Origin: Tsukamurella sp. PLM1
Lineage (GTDB): Bacteria; Actinomycetota; Actinomycetes; Mycobacteriales; Mycobacteriaceae
Assembly: GCF_023168325.1 (NCBI RefSeq)
Contig: NZ_AP025688.1
Span: 1,798,001 to 1,862,000 of the forward strand
Direction: 5' to 3'
DNA length: 64,000 bases
Position 1 is the stretch's first letter. Every line of letters starts with the position of its first letter. Shown here one piece after another: positions 36,925 through 47,287 of this stretch. The position numbers were made by a program, and so were the translations under genes. The notes beneath the pieces are model-generated. The model was not told the DNA's origin. It did no database searches and worked only from the letters and a program-made list of their open reading frames with translations.

Positions 36925-39621
36925 CGAAGTGCCACTGCATCCGTCCGGCCCGGCGACGGATCCGTTCCCGGCGCCCAGCGTCCAGGCCGCGTCGGCCGGG
37001 CCGTACGAGTTCCCCGCGCACTGGGTGGCCGACGTGCTCGCCTCCGACGGCGGCGTGGTCCACCTGCGGCCCGTCGTGCCCGACGATGCCGACGCCATCG
37101 TCGAGTTCCATGCCGGGCTCTCGGAGCGGACCCGCTACCTGCGGTACTTCGGCCCGTACCCCGTCATGCCGCCCCGCGACGTCGCGCGGATGACCACGGT
37201 CGATCACGAGCAGCGGGTGTGCCTGCTCGCGGTCCTCGGCGGCAGGATCATCGCGGTCGGCCTGTACGAGGGCCTGGCCGATGCGGGGAAGCCGACCTCG
37301 GCGGAGGTCGCGTTCGTCGTCGCCGACGAGCATCAGGGGCGCGGTCTCGGGCCGATCCTGCTCGAGCACCTGGCGGGCGCCGCCGCCGAGAACGGCTTCC
37401 ACCGGTTCGAGGCCGAGGTGCTCGCCGAGAACCGGTACATGGTCAACGTGTTCAAGGCGGCCGGGTACGAGCTGCGGCGCAGTTTCGACGGCAGCGTCGT
37501 CCATGTCGAGTTCGGCATCGACCCAACCGAGGCGCTGGTCGCGGTACGCAACGCGCGCGAGCTCGCGTCCGAGGCGCGCAGCGTCAGCAACGCGCTGCGC
37601 CCCACCTCGATCGCCGTGATCGGCGCGTCGGCGACCCCGGCAAGGTCGGGCACGCGGTCCTGCGCAACCTCATCGCCGGCGATTTCGCCGGTCCCGTGTT
37701 CCCGGTGCACCCGGAGCGGAGGTCGATCGCCGGAATCCGCGCGTACGGCTCGGTCCGGGACATCCCCGATCAGGTCGACCTCGCCGTTGTCGCCGTGCCC
37801 GCCGACAACATGGACCAGGTGCTCGACGACTGCCTGGCCAAGGACGTGCGCACGCTGCTGGTGGTGTCGTCGGGGTTCTCGGACGCCGGCGGCCGGGGCA
37901 AGGAGTCCGAGCGGCGGCTGCTCACGGCGGTGCGCTCGCACGGGATGCGGCTGATCGGACCCAACGCGCTCGGGGTGGTGAACACCGACGCGGGCGTGCG
38001 CCTCAACGCGACCCTGGCCCCCGTGGTCCCGGGCCGGGGGAACGTCGGATTCTTCTGCCAGTCCGGCGCTCTGGGCATCGCGATTCTCGACACCGCCGCC
38101 ACCCGCGGCGTGGGCCTGTCGACGTTCGTCTCGGCCGGCAACCGGGCCGACGTGTCCGGCAACGACGTGCTGCAGTACTGGGACACGGACCCCGCCACCG
38201 AGGTGGTCCTGCTCTACCTCGAGAGCTTCGGCAATCCGCGCAAATTCGGCCGCATCGCCCGCCGGCTGGCGCGGCAGAAGCCGATCGTGGCGGTGCACCG
38301 GGGCGGGATCGACGCCGACCGGCGCCGGCGTGGGTCGGAGGCGCTGTTCGAGAACTCCGGTGTGGTCCAGGTGGATTCGATCCCCGAGCTGTTCGACTGC
38401 GCCACCTTCTTCAGCTACCAGCCGCTGCCCAAGGGGCGCCGGGTCGCGGTGATCGGAAACTCGACCGCGCTCGGGATCCTCGCGACGCACACCGGGATCC
38501 GGGAGGGGCTCGACGTCGCGCAGCCCGTGGACCTGGGCGCCGCGGCCACCCCGGAGGAGTTCGGCGCCGCGATCGACACCGCGCTCGCGGACGATGAGGT
38601 CGACGCGATCATCGCCGTGTTCGTGCCGCCGGTCGAGGCCCTGCCCGAGGCGCACGCCGCGGTCCTGCTGGAGGCGTCGCGCAAGCAGATCAAGCCGATC
38701 GTCTCGACGTTCCTCGCCTTCGACGGCGTCACCGAGCTCCTCGCCGCCACCGACGAGCACGGCGTGCGCGTGCGGGGCTCGGTCCCGTCGTACCCCGAGC
38801 CCGAGCGTGCCGCCCGGGTCCTCGCCCACGGCTGGCGGTACGCGCAGTGGCGGGCGCGGCCCGTCTCCGACACCGCGCGCCCCGAGGGGACCGACGTCGA
38901 GGAGGCCCGCACCCGCGTCCGGGAATGGCTGCCGGCGGCGGATTCACGGGTCACGCTCACCTTCGAGCAGAGCGCCGAACTCCTCGCTCTGTACGGCGTG
39001 GACGTGGTGCCGTTCGAGGTCGTCGCGACCGCCGAGGAGGCGGTCGCCGCGGCGGACCGCGTGGGCTACCCGGTCGCGGTGAAGGCGATGGGCGAGCGGT
39101 GGCGCCTGCGCGCAGACCTCGCCGCGGTGCGGCTCGACCTCACCGGCCCCCAGGCCGTCGCCGACGCCTTCCGCGAGCTCGCCGCGACCACCGGGGAGGA
39201 GTCCCTGCACGTGCAGGCCATGGCGCACAAGGGGATCGGCTGTGCTGTCGGGTACGAGAACGACCCGAGGATCGGGCCGATGCTCTCGTTCGGCCTGAGC
39301 GGTGCGGTGCCCGAGCTGCTGGGCGACAGGGCGTATCGCCTGCTGCCACTGACGAACGCAGCCGCGCACGACCTGGTGAGCGCGACGCGGTCCGCGCCGT
39401 TGCTCAACGGCTTCGCGGGCGAGGCCGGGGTCGACCGGGGCGCGCTCGTGGACGTGATCACCCGGGTTGCGGCGCTCGCGTTCGAGGTGCCCGAGATCCG
39501 CACGATCGACTGCCAGCCGATCCTGGCCACCACCACCGGCGCCGCAGTGCTGTCCACGGTGATCACCATCGGGCACGCCAGCGACGTCCTCACTCAACAA
39601 GCGGAACCGCGCCGGCTCTGA
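36917..39621 (+). CDS. protein acetyltransferase: GNAT domain fused to NDP-forming acyl-CoA synthetase (PatA-like; frameshifted near 37630)
   Basis: About 901 aa. Residues about 40-210 are a GNAT domain (VVADEHQGRGLGPILLEHL is the acetyl-CoA loop). After IAVIGAS a CoA-binding domain begins; one lost base near 37630 must be restored to read GDPGKVGHAVLRNLIAGDF. The succinyl-CoA-synthetase-like flavodoxin domains (GFFCQSGALGIAILDTAATRG) follow, then a C-terminal ATP-grasp domain (VGYPVAVKAMGERWRLRADLAAVR). N-terminal GNAT plus synthetase matches Streptomyces PatA, which acetylates and inactivates acetyl-CoA synthetase. Its partner deacetylase acuC lies directly upstream. Start GTG 36917. Confidence 0.87.
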
Positions 39622-39637
39622 CAGCCGACGCGGTTCC
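39603..39637. terminator. hairpin between the acetyltransferase gene and sigB
   Basis: 9-bp outer stem GGAACCGCG / CGCGGTTCC with a 4-bp inner stem; the stop codon of the upstream gene (39619-39621) lies within the loop. Convergent genes end on both sides, so it can serve both. Confidence 0.65.
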
Positions 39638-39656
39638 ATCGAAAGGTGGTCTACCC

Positions 39657-40658
39657 CTAGCTGGCGTACGCGCGCAGCCGGTCGGCGCGCTCGCCGTTGC
39701 GCAGCTTCGCCATGACCTCGCGCTCGATCTGGCGCACGCGCTCGCGCGAGAGCCCGAAGAGCTTGCCGATCTGGTCGAGGGTGCGCGGCTGACCGTCGTC
39801 GAGGCCGTAGCGCAGCCGGATGACCTGCTGCTCCCGCTCGTCCAGGGTGGCCAGCACCGAGCGCACGTCGCTGTGCATGAGGCTGGAGATCACGGCCGAC
39901 TCGGCCGACGCCGCCTCCGCGTCCTCGATGAAGTCGCCCAGCGGCGCCTCCTCGTCGGACCCGACGGGCATGTCGAGGCTCACCGGATCACGCGAGTGGT
40001 CCATGAGGTCGGCGATCTTCTCAGCCGGGATCCCCGATTCCGACGCCAGTTCGGCGTCCGTGGCCTCGCGGCCCAGCTGTTGGTGCAGCTCGCGCCGGAT
40101 CCGGGCCAACTTGTTCACCTGCTCGACGAGGTGAACGGGGAGCCGGATGGTGCGGGACTGATCGGCCATGCCGCGGGTGATGGCCTGACGGATCCACCAG
40201 GTGGCGTACGTCGAGAACTTGAAACCCTTGGCGTAGTCGAACTTCTCCATCGCGCGGATCAGGCCGAGGTTGCCCTCCTGGATGAGGTCCAGCAGCGGCA
40301 TTCCGCGCCCGGTGTAGCGCTTGGCCAGCGAGACCACGAGCCGCAGGTTCGCCTCCAGTAGGTGCTGCCGGGCGGCCTGGCCATCGCGCACGATGAACGC
40401 CAGGTCGCGCTTCTTGGCCGCGGCCATCCGCTTCTTGGTCTCGAGCAGGTGCTGGGCGTAGAGCCCGGCCTCGATCCGCTTGGCCAGTTCCACCTCGTCC
40501 TCCGCCGTCAGCAGGGCGGTGCGGCCGATGCCGTTCAGGTACACGCGCACCAGATCCGCGGCGGGACTCTGTGCGTCGAGATCGGCCTCGGTCAGCGGGG
40601 GCCGCACCCGATCAGCGGGGCGGGCTGCGGTGCTAGCGGTGTTGACGCGGTGTGCCAT
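39657..40658 (-). CDS. sigB: principal-like sigma factor SigB
   Basis: Stress and stationary-phase group 2 sigma-70 factor, 333 aa. Region 1.2 [22 protein letters not shown], region 2 [21 protein letters not shown] with [21 protein letters not shown], region 3 from [13 protein letters not shown], region 4 [18 protein letters not shown] and SRERVRQIE. No long N-terminal region 1.1, which separates it from SigA. ATG 40658 follows GGAGGCAG. The location next to ideR-galE and DUF3099/DUF3039 genes matches sigB in mycobacteria. An ECF-type promoter precedes it. Confidence 0.95.
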   Translation of the reverse strand: MAHRVNTASTAARPADRVRPPLTEADLDAQSPAADLVRVYLNGIGRTALLTAEDEVELAKRIEAGLYAQHLLETKKRMAAAKKRDLAFIVRDGQAARQHLLEANLRLVVSLAKRYTGRGMPLLDLIQEGNLGLIRAMEKFDYAKGFKFSTYATWWIRQAITRGMADQSRTIRLPVHLVEQVNKLARIRRELHQQLGREATDAELASESGIPAEKIADLMDHSRDPVSLDMPVGSDEEAPLGDFIEDAEAASAESAVISSLMHSDVRSVLATLDEREQQVIRLRYGLDDGQPRTLDQIGKLFGLSRERVRQIEREVMAKLRNGERADRLRAYAS

Positions 40659-40692
40659 GTGGGCTGCCTCCTGTTCGCCGGTACATCTGTTC

Positions 40693-40719
40693 AACGGACG
40701 ACAGGCACGCAGAGTTCCC
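40693..40719 (-). promoter_or_regulatory. SigE/SigH-type promoter of sigB
   Basis: On the minus strand GGGAAC (40719-40714), 17 bases, CGTT (40696-40693), 35 bases before the sigB ATG. This fits the mycobacterial SigE/SigH consensus GGAAC-N16/18-CGTT, and sigB of M. tuberculosis is known to be transcribed by these sigma factors. Confidence 0.7.
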
Positions 40720-40768
40720 GAGCCCGGATCCTGACCTGCGTGAATGCGGACCGGCTCTGAGAAGTTGC

Positions 40769-42257
40769 TTAGAGGAAGGTTACGACTCCGTGACGGTGCA
40801 GGTCGGCGAGCAGACGGTGCGCGGGCTCGGCAAGGCCTTCGTCGCCGGTGGCGACCTCGAGCAGCACGACGAGGTCCTCGACGGTGAGCGCGCCGGTGCA
40901 GCCGGCGAGGAGCCGTGCCCCGGCCTCGTCGATGTCGTGGGTCCAGCGCGGCCCGGACATCCGAGTCACGCGGACGGCGACCTCGTCCCACCCCTCGACG
41001 CCCGGCACCGAGACGCGCTCGAGCGCCACGTCGTCGCCCAGGACGGGGCGAGCACCGTCGAGGTCGATGTCCCGGAGCCGGTCCATCCGCGCGAAGTGCG
41101 CCGGCACCTCCGTGCCCAGCGGGTCCTCGAAGGCGTGGGCCAGTTCCTCGCAGACCACCTCGGACGGGCCGTCCACGGCGCGCAGGAACACGAATCCGAA
41201 GCCGATCCCCGTCACGCCCGCGTCCGCGAGGTGCCGCAGCCAGCGGTCCGATTTGGCCCGGCCCGCACCGACGCGGGGATCGAGGCCCTCGTCGCGCAGC
41301 CAGGTCCCCACGTAGAGAGCGGGGTCGGCCACGTCGCGCTGCAGCACCCACGCCGCGACCCCCTCGTCCGGCAGCCACGAGGCCACCCGCGACTGCCAGG
41401 ACTCGCCCTCGCGGTGCACCCACGATGCGAGCAACGCCGCCGTTCCGCCCGGGGTCAGGTGTTCCGGCGCCCCGCGCACCACGAGCTCCGACGCCCCGTC
41501 CAGGTCGAGCCCCGAGTCGCGATAGGTGTGCTCGACCCGGCCTTCGCCGACCACGAACGGCGGGTTCGCCAGCACGAGGTCGAACCGGCGCCCCGCCACC
41601 GGAGCGAACCAGTCCCCGGTCAGCACTTCGACGCCGGCGCCGTTGAGTGCGGCGGAGGCTGCGGCGAATCCGGCGGCGCGCACGCTGACGTCGGTGGCCG
41701 TCACCGCGTCCGCGAAGCGGGTCGCGGCGCACGCGTGGACGCCGCAGCCGGTGCCCAGGTCGAGCACGGTGCCCACGCGTTCGCGCGGCGTGGCGCGCAG
41801 CAGCGACTGGGACGCGTGGCCCACGCCGAGCACGTGCTCGCGGTGCTGCGAATGCGGGCGCATCAGCCCGTCGAGGTCGGAGAGGAACCACTGCGTGCCC
41901 GCGCCCGGTGCGCCCGGGAGGTCCAGCGGCCGCAGGCTCAACGCGGCCCGCACCTGCTCAGGGGCGTCGGGGTCGGGTTCGAGCAGCCCCGCCGCGATCG
42001 CCTCGTCGACGGTGACCGGGGCGAGCGCACCGTCGGCCTGGGCGCGCGACGGGCGCGGCGGCGAGGAACAAGCGGATCAACACGTCGAGCGGCGCCGGCC
42101 CGGCGGCCGCCGCCTCGACGGGGCCGGGCTCACCGCGCGACAGGCAGCCGTAGGCGTCGCCCGTGCGGTCGGCGACGGCGGACTCGAAGAACCGGGCGGC
42201 GGCGAGCGCCGGCCCCAGCCTGCGACACAACGGGACCAGAGCGGGGGAGAGGAGCAC
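40769..42257 (-). CDS. class I SAM-dependent methyltransferase, three-domain type (frameshifted near 42052)
   Basis: About 496 aa. An N-terminal helical domain ([21 protein letters not shown]) precedes the Rossmann methyltransferase core: motif [16 protein letters not shown] and the amino-group acceptor motif LANPPFVV, as in HemK/PrmC-like N-methyltransferases. A C-terminal helical/winged region ends HRHGVVTFL. One base is missing near 42052 (LAAAP should continue [20 protein letters not shown]). Start GTG 42257 directly follows the DUF3099 stop on the same strand. The NPPF motif suggests methylation of a nitrogen in protein, RNA or DNA; the target is unknown. Confidence 0.82.
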
Positions 42258-42593
42258 CTACTCGCCGTGCCCCGGGACGGTGGTGATCGGGTGGCCCTGC
42301 AGGGCGAGGCGGTCCATCTTGCGCTGGGTGAACCGATCGGGGGCACCACGCCGCTTCTTCGGCCGGTCGTTGGCGCGGATCACCGCGATCCACGGGATCG
42401 GGATCGACCCGCCGAGCACCGCCAGCGCGATCACCCAATTGCCGGTGGCCGAATAGATCCAGGCCGAGATGACGAGAGCGGGAATCCGGATGGCCATGAT
42501 CATCAGGTAGCGGCGCACGCGGCGCCGGTACTGCTCCTCGTACGACTCCTCCGCATCTGTGATGACGTACGTGCCGTCCTGATCGTTTCCCAC
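42258..42593 (-). CDS. DUF3099 small membrane protein
   Basis: 111 aa, function unknown. Two transmembrane helices at about residues 29-47 (YLMIMAIRIPALVISAWIY) and 52-70 (WVIALAVLGGSIPIPWIAV), a basic C-terminal tail and an acidic N-terminus (YVITDAEESYEEQYRRRVRRY). The pattern is that of DUF3099. It is found near sigB in Mycobacteriales (Rv2709-like). Its stop abuts the methyltransferase start, so the two are coupled; it diverges from the DUF3039 gene. Confidence 0.88.
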   Translation of the reverse strand: MGNDQDGTYVITDAEESYEEQYRRRVRRYLMIMAIRIPALVISAWIYSATGNWVIALAVLGGSIPIPWIAVIRANDRPKKRRGAPDRFTQRKMDRLALQGHPITTVPGHGE

Positions 42594-42631
42594 TCTTCGA
42601 TCGTCCCACCGCGCCTGGCAGAATGAAAGTC

Positions 42632-42868
42632 ATGAGCACGAAGACCTTGGAGAAGCCGGACGTCGATTCCGACGCCGACATAGGCAATGACGACGACAGT
42701 CCCAAGTTCTTCCACTACGTGCGGAAGAACAAGATCGCCGAGTCCGCGGTGATGGGCAATTACGTCGTCGCCCTCTGCGGCGAGACCTTCCCCGTCACCA
42801 AGTCGGCGAAGCCCGGCTCGCCCGTGTGCCCGGACTGCAAGAAGATCTACGACCGGATGAAGAAGTAG
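42632..42868 (+). CDS. DUF3039 small zinc-binding protein
   Basis: 78 aa, function unknown. HYVRKNKIAESAVMGNYVVALCGETFPVTK then SPVCPDCKKIYDRM: one Cys plus a CPDC pair and a His, a likely zinc site. Start ATG 42632 (STKTLEKPD) is preferred over ATG 42623 because family members begin MST-TLE. It diverges from DUF3099 by about 40 bases and is convergent with the YihY gene (4 bases between stops). Confidence 0.87.
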   Translation: MSTKTLEKPDVDSDADIGNDDDSPKFFHYVRKNKIAESAVMGNYVVALCGETFPVTKSAKPGSPVCPDCKKIYDRMKK

Positions 42869-42872
42869 CGGC

Positions 42873-44082
42873 TCACCGCTGTTCCACCCCGCGCGGCGGT
42901 GCGGCGCGCGGGGTCGGCGCGGGCCGCGGTACCGCGGGTTCGACGGTGCCCGGCTCGTCCTGTTCGGAGCGCTGCCGCCGGCGGATGGGGTCGGTGGCGC
43001 GGCGCAGTCCCTCCGCGGCCAACTGGCCGGGATTGTCGATCCCGGCCTCCTTCATCTGCTCGACGACCCAGCCGCGCAGTTGATCGGTGCGGATCTCCCG
43101 CGCGGGCCAGCGGGTCTGCATCGCCGCGTTGAACTCGGCCCCCACCATCACCGCGAACCCCAGGAAGAACGTGAACAGCAGGAACGCGATCGGGGTGGCG
43201 AGCGCGCCGTAGGAGTAGCCGCGGCCCGTCGAGATCCAGGACAGGTACACGCGCAGCCCCGTCGATGCGACGAGGAAGATCAGCGCGGCGAGCGCGGCGC
43301 CGGGCACGTGCCGGTACCAGGGCAGCGGCCGGGGCAGCGACTGCCGGTACAGCAGGGCGAGCCCGCCGACCAACATGAGCACGACGAACGGCAGGTACCC
43401 GAGGTCGATCAGCCGGCCCACGGCGGGGTGCCAGGAGGCCGGGATGTACTTGACGATCAGCGTGGGGCCGAGCGCCACGAGCGGGAGCGTGAACACGGCG
43501 ATGATCAGGAACTCCACGTACAGGAGCAGGGCGAAAAGTCGCTGGTGCACGGGATTGCGCACGGTGTGCTGGTCGTGCGCCTTGGAGATCGAGTCCACGA
43601 ACGACGACAACGCCGAGGAGCCCGCCCACAGCGCGATGATGAAGCCCACCGACACCACGTCGCCGCGGCCCTGCTGCAGCACGCCCTCGACCGTGGGCTT
43701 GATGATCTCCTCGACGACGCTCGGCGTGAACACCGACGAACTGCCCGCGAGGATCTTGTCGTGGATGACGTCGATCGTGTCCGGGCCGAACCAGCCGGCG
43801 ACGTAGCCGGTGAGGCCCAGCAGGCCCAGCAGCAGCGGCGGGGAGAGAGGGTCTGCCAGAACGCGGCCTGGGCGCTCTGACCGACGATCGAGTCGTCCCA
43901 GGACTTGACGATCGTGCGCCACAGGACGTGCGGCATTCCCCGGACCACCGCCCACACGCGGGCCGGGAGCGGGGCGCGCCGAGGTCGATCCAGGTCGCGG
44001 GTGTGCGGCCCTGGATCGTCCGGTCCCGGAGCCCCTCGGGGCCGGGGCGCCGGCTGCCCGGCGTCGGGTGCGCGTCGTCCAT
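42873..44082 (-). CDS. YihY/BrkB-family inner-membrane protein (two frameshifts)
   Basis: About 403 aa. N-terminal cytoplasmic part with RVWAVVRGMPHVLWRTIVKSW, then six transmembrane helices (PPLLLGLLGLTGYVAGWFG, GFIIALWAGSSALSSFVDSIS, YVEFLIIAVFTLPLVALGP, LGYLPFVVLMLVGGLALLY and others). The family loop YSYGALATPIAFLLFTFFLG is present. Proline- and basic-rich C-terminal tail. Frame breaks at a GGGG run 43971-43974 and near 43846. The family has no settled function despite the old ribonuclease BN name. Start ATG 44080-44082, divergent from the helicase. Confidence 0.87.
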
Positions 44083-44235
44083 CGAGGTCCAGTCTTCCCC
44101 ACCAGCGCCGATCGCGCCGGGACCGGGACCGCCGCGTGTTGCGAGTAGACTCCTCCAGGGTTCACGATCGACCTGCTCGCGCCGAGGTACACCGCGCCGG
44201 GCGGGCTTCTCTTCGCGTTTAGGGGTGCTTTTCTG

Positions 44236-45925
44236 ATGGCGGCTTCACTTCGTGTCTGGCAGCGCCGTGCGCTCACGAAGTACCTGACAGCCAAGCCCCA
44301 GGACTTCCTCGCTGTGGCCACGCCGGGGCCGGCAAGACCACGTTCGCGCTGCGCGTCGCCGCTGAGCTGCTGGCGGACCGCACCGTCGAGCGGGTGACCG
44401 TGGTCGCGCCGACCGAGCACCTGAAGTACCAGTGGGCGGAATCGGCGGCGCGCAACGGCATCAACCTCGATCCCAACTTCAGCAACTCGTCGGGGGCCAC
44501 CTCGTCGGACTTCGACGGCGTCGTGATCACGTACGCACAGGTCGGCATGCACCCGTACAAGCACCATGCGCGCACCACCGCCTACAAGACGCTGGTGATC
44601 CTGGATGAGATCCACCACGCGGGCGACGCGAAGAGTTGGGGCGAGGGCGTCCGGGAGGCCTTCGAGGGCGCCACCCGGCGGCTCGCGCTCACGGGTACCC
44701 CGTTCCGCAGCGACGACAATCCGATCCCGTTCGTCACCTACGAGCCGGAGGCCGGCGGAGGGCAGCGTTCCAAGGCGGACCACGTCTACGGCTATTCGGA
44801 TGCGCTCGCCGACGGCGTGGTGCGGCCCGTGGTGTTCCTCGCCTACTCCGGCCAGGCCAGCTGGCGCACCAGCGCGGGCGAGGAGTTCACGGCCCGGCTC
44901 GGCGAGCCGCTGAGCAAGGAGCAGACGGCGCGGGCCTGGCGCACGGCGCTCGACCCGCACGGCGACTGGATCCCCGCGGTGCTGCAGGCCGCGAACACTC
45001 GTCTGGACCAACTGCGCCGGGCCATGCCCGATGCGGGGGGCCTCGTGATCGCCACCGATCAGTCCACGGCCCGCGACTACGCGGAACTCCTCGAGGAGAT
45101 CAGCGGCGAGAAGGTCACGGTGGTGCTGTCGGACGACCCGACCGCGTCGAAGCGGATCAGCGCGTTCTCCGAGAGCACCGACAAGTGGATGGTCGCCGTC
45201 CGCATGGTGTCGGAGGGCGTGGACGTCCCGCGCCTCGCGGTGGGTGTCTACGCCACCAGTGCGTCGACGCCGCTGTTCTTCGCGCAGGCGATCGGCCGGT
45301 TCGTGCGGAACCGGGTGCCGGGGGAGACTGCCAGCGTATTCCTGCCGTCGGTCCCCGTGCTGCTTGACCTGGCCTCGAAGCTCGAGGAGCAGCGCGATCA
45401 CGTGTTGGGCAAGCCGCACCGGGAATCCGACGGCCTCGACGACGCGCTGCTCATCGACGCCAACAAACAGAAGGACGAGCCCGGCGAGGAGGAGAAGGCG
45501 TTCGTCTCCCTCCACGCCGACGCCGAGCTGGACCAACTGATCTACGACGGTTCCTCGTACGGCACCGCGACGTTCTCGGGGAGCGAGGAGGAGGCGGACT
45601 ACCTCGGACTGCCCGGGCTGCTCGACGCGGAGCAGATGCGGGCGCTGCTGCAGCAGCGGCAGAAGGAGCAGGTCGGCGCGCGCTCGGCGGTCGAGGAGAA
45701 GCCGACTCCGCCGCCGCAGGTCGAGGAGCGGGCCACCGCGGGCGCGCAGTTGTCGGCCCTGCGTCGAGAGCTCAACTCACTGGTGGCGATGCACCATCAC
45801 CGGACAGGAAGCCGCACGGCGTGGTGCACAACGAACTGCGCAGCAAGCTGGGCGGGCCGGTGACCGCGATGGCCACCGCCGATCAACTCCGCGAACGGAT
45901 CGCCGCCCTGCGCACCTGGAAATGA
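44236..45925 (+). CDS. DEAD/DEAH-type superfamily 2 helicase (two frameshifts)
   Basis: About 563 aa. Starts MAASLRVWQRRALTKYLTAK, a Q-tip-like N-terminus. Motif I should read ATPGAGKTTF after restoring one base near 44325. Motif Ia VVAPTEHLKYQW, box II LDEIHHAGD, motif III LTGTPFRSDD, motif V/VI VRMVSEGVDVPRLAVGVYAT and FAQAIGRFVRNR. A second break near 45805 hides the true end KPHGVVHNELRSKLGG to LRTWK. The type resembles restriction-subunit/RAD25-like helicases widespread in Mycobacteriales. It stands alone between promoter-sized gaps. Confidence 0.85.
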
Positions 45926-45972
45926 CGACGGCGCGGCGCACCCGGAAGTAGGGCGGGTGCGCCGCGCCGTCG
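45926..45972. terminator. strong bidirectional hairpin
   Basis: 18-bp perfect stem CGACGGCGCGGCGCACCC / GGGTGCGCCGCGCCGTCG with an 11-base loop, between the convergent helicase and DUF7455 genes. A second 10-bp palindrome GGCAGCCGTC-A-GACGGCTGCC (45977-45997) overlaps the DUF7455 stop. Confidence 0.85.
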
Positions 45973-45984
45973 AACAGGCAGCCG

Positions 45985-46200
45985 TCAGACGGCTGCCGGG
46001 GCCTGCACGATCGTGGCGCCCTGCGCCTCCAGCTTCGCGCTGTGCTCGGTGTAGTGGTGGCTGCAGAACAACAGCTCGAACCCCGACGGCAGCACCGCGC
46101 GAACCTGGGCGGCCGCCGAGCAACGATCGCAACGGTCGGACGCGGTGAGCGGAGCGAAAGCCTCGCCTGCGGGGGCTTCTGAAGTGACTGTGTTGGTCAT
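45985..46200 (-). CDS. DUF7455 small zinc-finger-like protein
   Basis: 71 aa. LTASDRCDRCSAAAQVRAVLP then ELLFCSHHYTEHSAKL: a CxxC pair and a CxHH group that look like a treble-clef or ribbon zinc site. Function unknown; conserved in actinobacteria. ATG 46200 lies behind AGGAG. It is flanked downstream by the strong terminator. Confidence 0.85.
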   Translation of the reverse strand: MTNTVTSEAPAGEAFAPLTASDRCDRCSAAAQVRAVLPSGFELLFCSHHYTEHSAKLEAQGATIVQAPAAV

Positions 46201-46363
46201 GACTCCTCCGTTCCTTGCGAACCGTTCTTACATCTCTTTATACGTTCGAGGGTACCCATTTGTTCCACCGAACCCGGGAGGTGACCCGCATGTTCTCCGA
46301 GGGTGAACACCGCCGCGAATATCGGCGGGCGCCCTGTGCGGTGCGGTGCCTAGGGTGGTCGGG

Positions 46364-47244
46364 GTGACCGCACTCCTGATCCCCGCGATGTTCGTGATCG
46401 GGGCGATCAGCCAGTATGTGGGCGCGTCTTTGGGCGTCGGACTCTTCGAGCATCTCTCGCCCGTCGCCGTGGCGTGGCTGCGCGGCGCCGGGGCCGGCAT
46501 CATCCTGCTCGTCGCGCTGCGTCCCCGGCGCGCGAACTGGTCGGCCGCCCGCCTGCGCGCCGCCGCGCTGTTCGGCACCGTCACCGTGCTGATGAACATG
46601 GCCTTCTACACGGCCATCGCCCACATCGACCTCGGCACGGCCGTCGCGATCGAGTTCCTCGGGCCCATCGCCGTCGCGGTGGTGGGCTCGCGCCGCCACC
46701 TCGACCTGCTTGCCGCGGCCGGTGCTCTGATCGGGGTCGTGTCCGTGGCGGGGGTCAACGTCGGCGGCGTCTCCGGGGCCGACGGTGCCCTCGGCGTCGC
46801 GCGCTCCTCGCCGCGGCCCTGTGGGCGGGCTACATCGTACTGGGCAAGCGCGTGGCGGACGCCGGCGGCGGGATCGAGGGCCTCGGCGTGGGCCTGGCCG
46901 CGGGCGCGCTCGTACTCGCGGTACCCGGTCTCGGGTTCGACGTCGTGACTCGCCCGGAGGCGTTCGCGAGCTGGGAGGTGTGGGTCCTCGGCCTCGGCCT
47001 GGGCCTGCTCAGCTCGGTGGTGCCGTACGCGCTGGACCAGGTGGTCCTGACCCGCGTCGGGCGGGCGCGGTTCGCTCTGCTGCTCGCGCTGCTTCCGGTG
47101 ACCGCCACCGCCGTCGGTGCCGTGATGCTCGGCCAGCGGCCGGGATGGCTCGAGGCGGTGGGGATCGCACTCGTGGTGATCGCGATCGCCGCGACCTCGC
47201 GCGATGCGTCCCGCGGCCGCGACGAGCCGGACGCGGGTAGTTAG
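46364..47244 (+). CDS. EamA-family (DMT) transporter (frameshifted near 46800)
   Basis: About 293 aa with ten predicted helices in two EamA repeats. First repeat: LLIPAMFVIGAISQYVGASL, GAGAGIILLVALRP, FYTAIAHIDLGTAVAIEFLG. Second repeat after the break: AALWAGYIVLGKRVADAGGG, LGLGLGLLSSVVPYALDQ, LLALLPVTATAVGAVMLGQR. One base is missing in the GCGCGC near 46800. Similar to RhtA/YdcZ-type amino acid or metabolite exporters; the substrate is unknown. GTG 46364 is the likely start (TALLIPAM). Confidence 0.85.
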
Positions 47245-47287
47245 TCATTCACACCTCCCGGCGCGAAATCGGGTTAGATTCTCGACC

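Noticed and set aside
40659..41891. Long N-terminal extension of sigB
   Set aside because: Arg/Ala/Gly-rich, overlaps the methyltransferase gene on the same strand in another frame; sigB starts at 40658 with a ribosome site.
44083..45536. Upstream extension of the YihY frame on the minus strand
   Set aside because: Runs antisense through the helicase gene; the real YihY start at 44082 is reached by two frame corrections.
45977..45997. CRISPR-like or mobile-element palindrome
   Set aside because: Single 10-bp palindrome at a stop codon beside a terminator; no repeat array or transposase.
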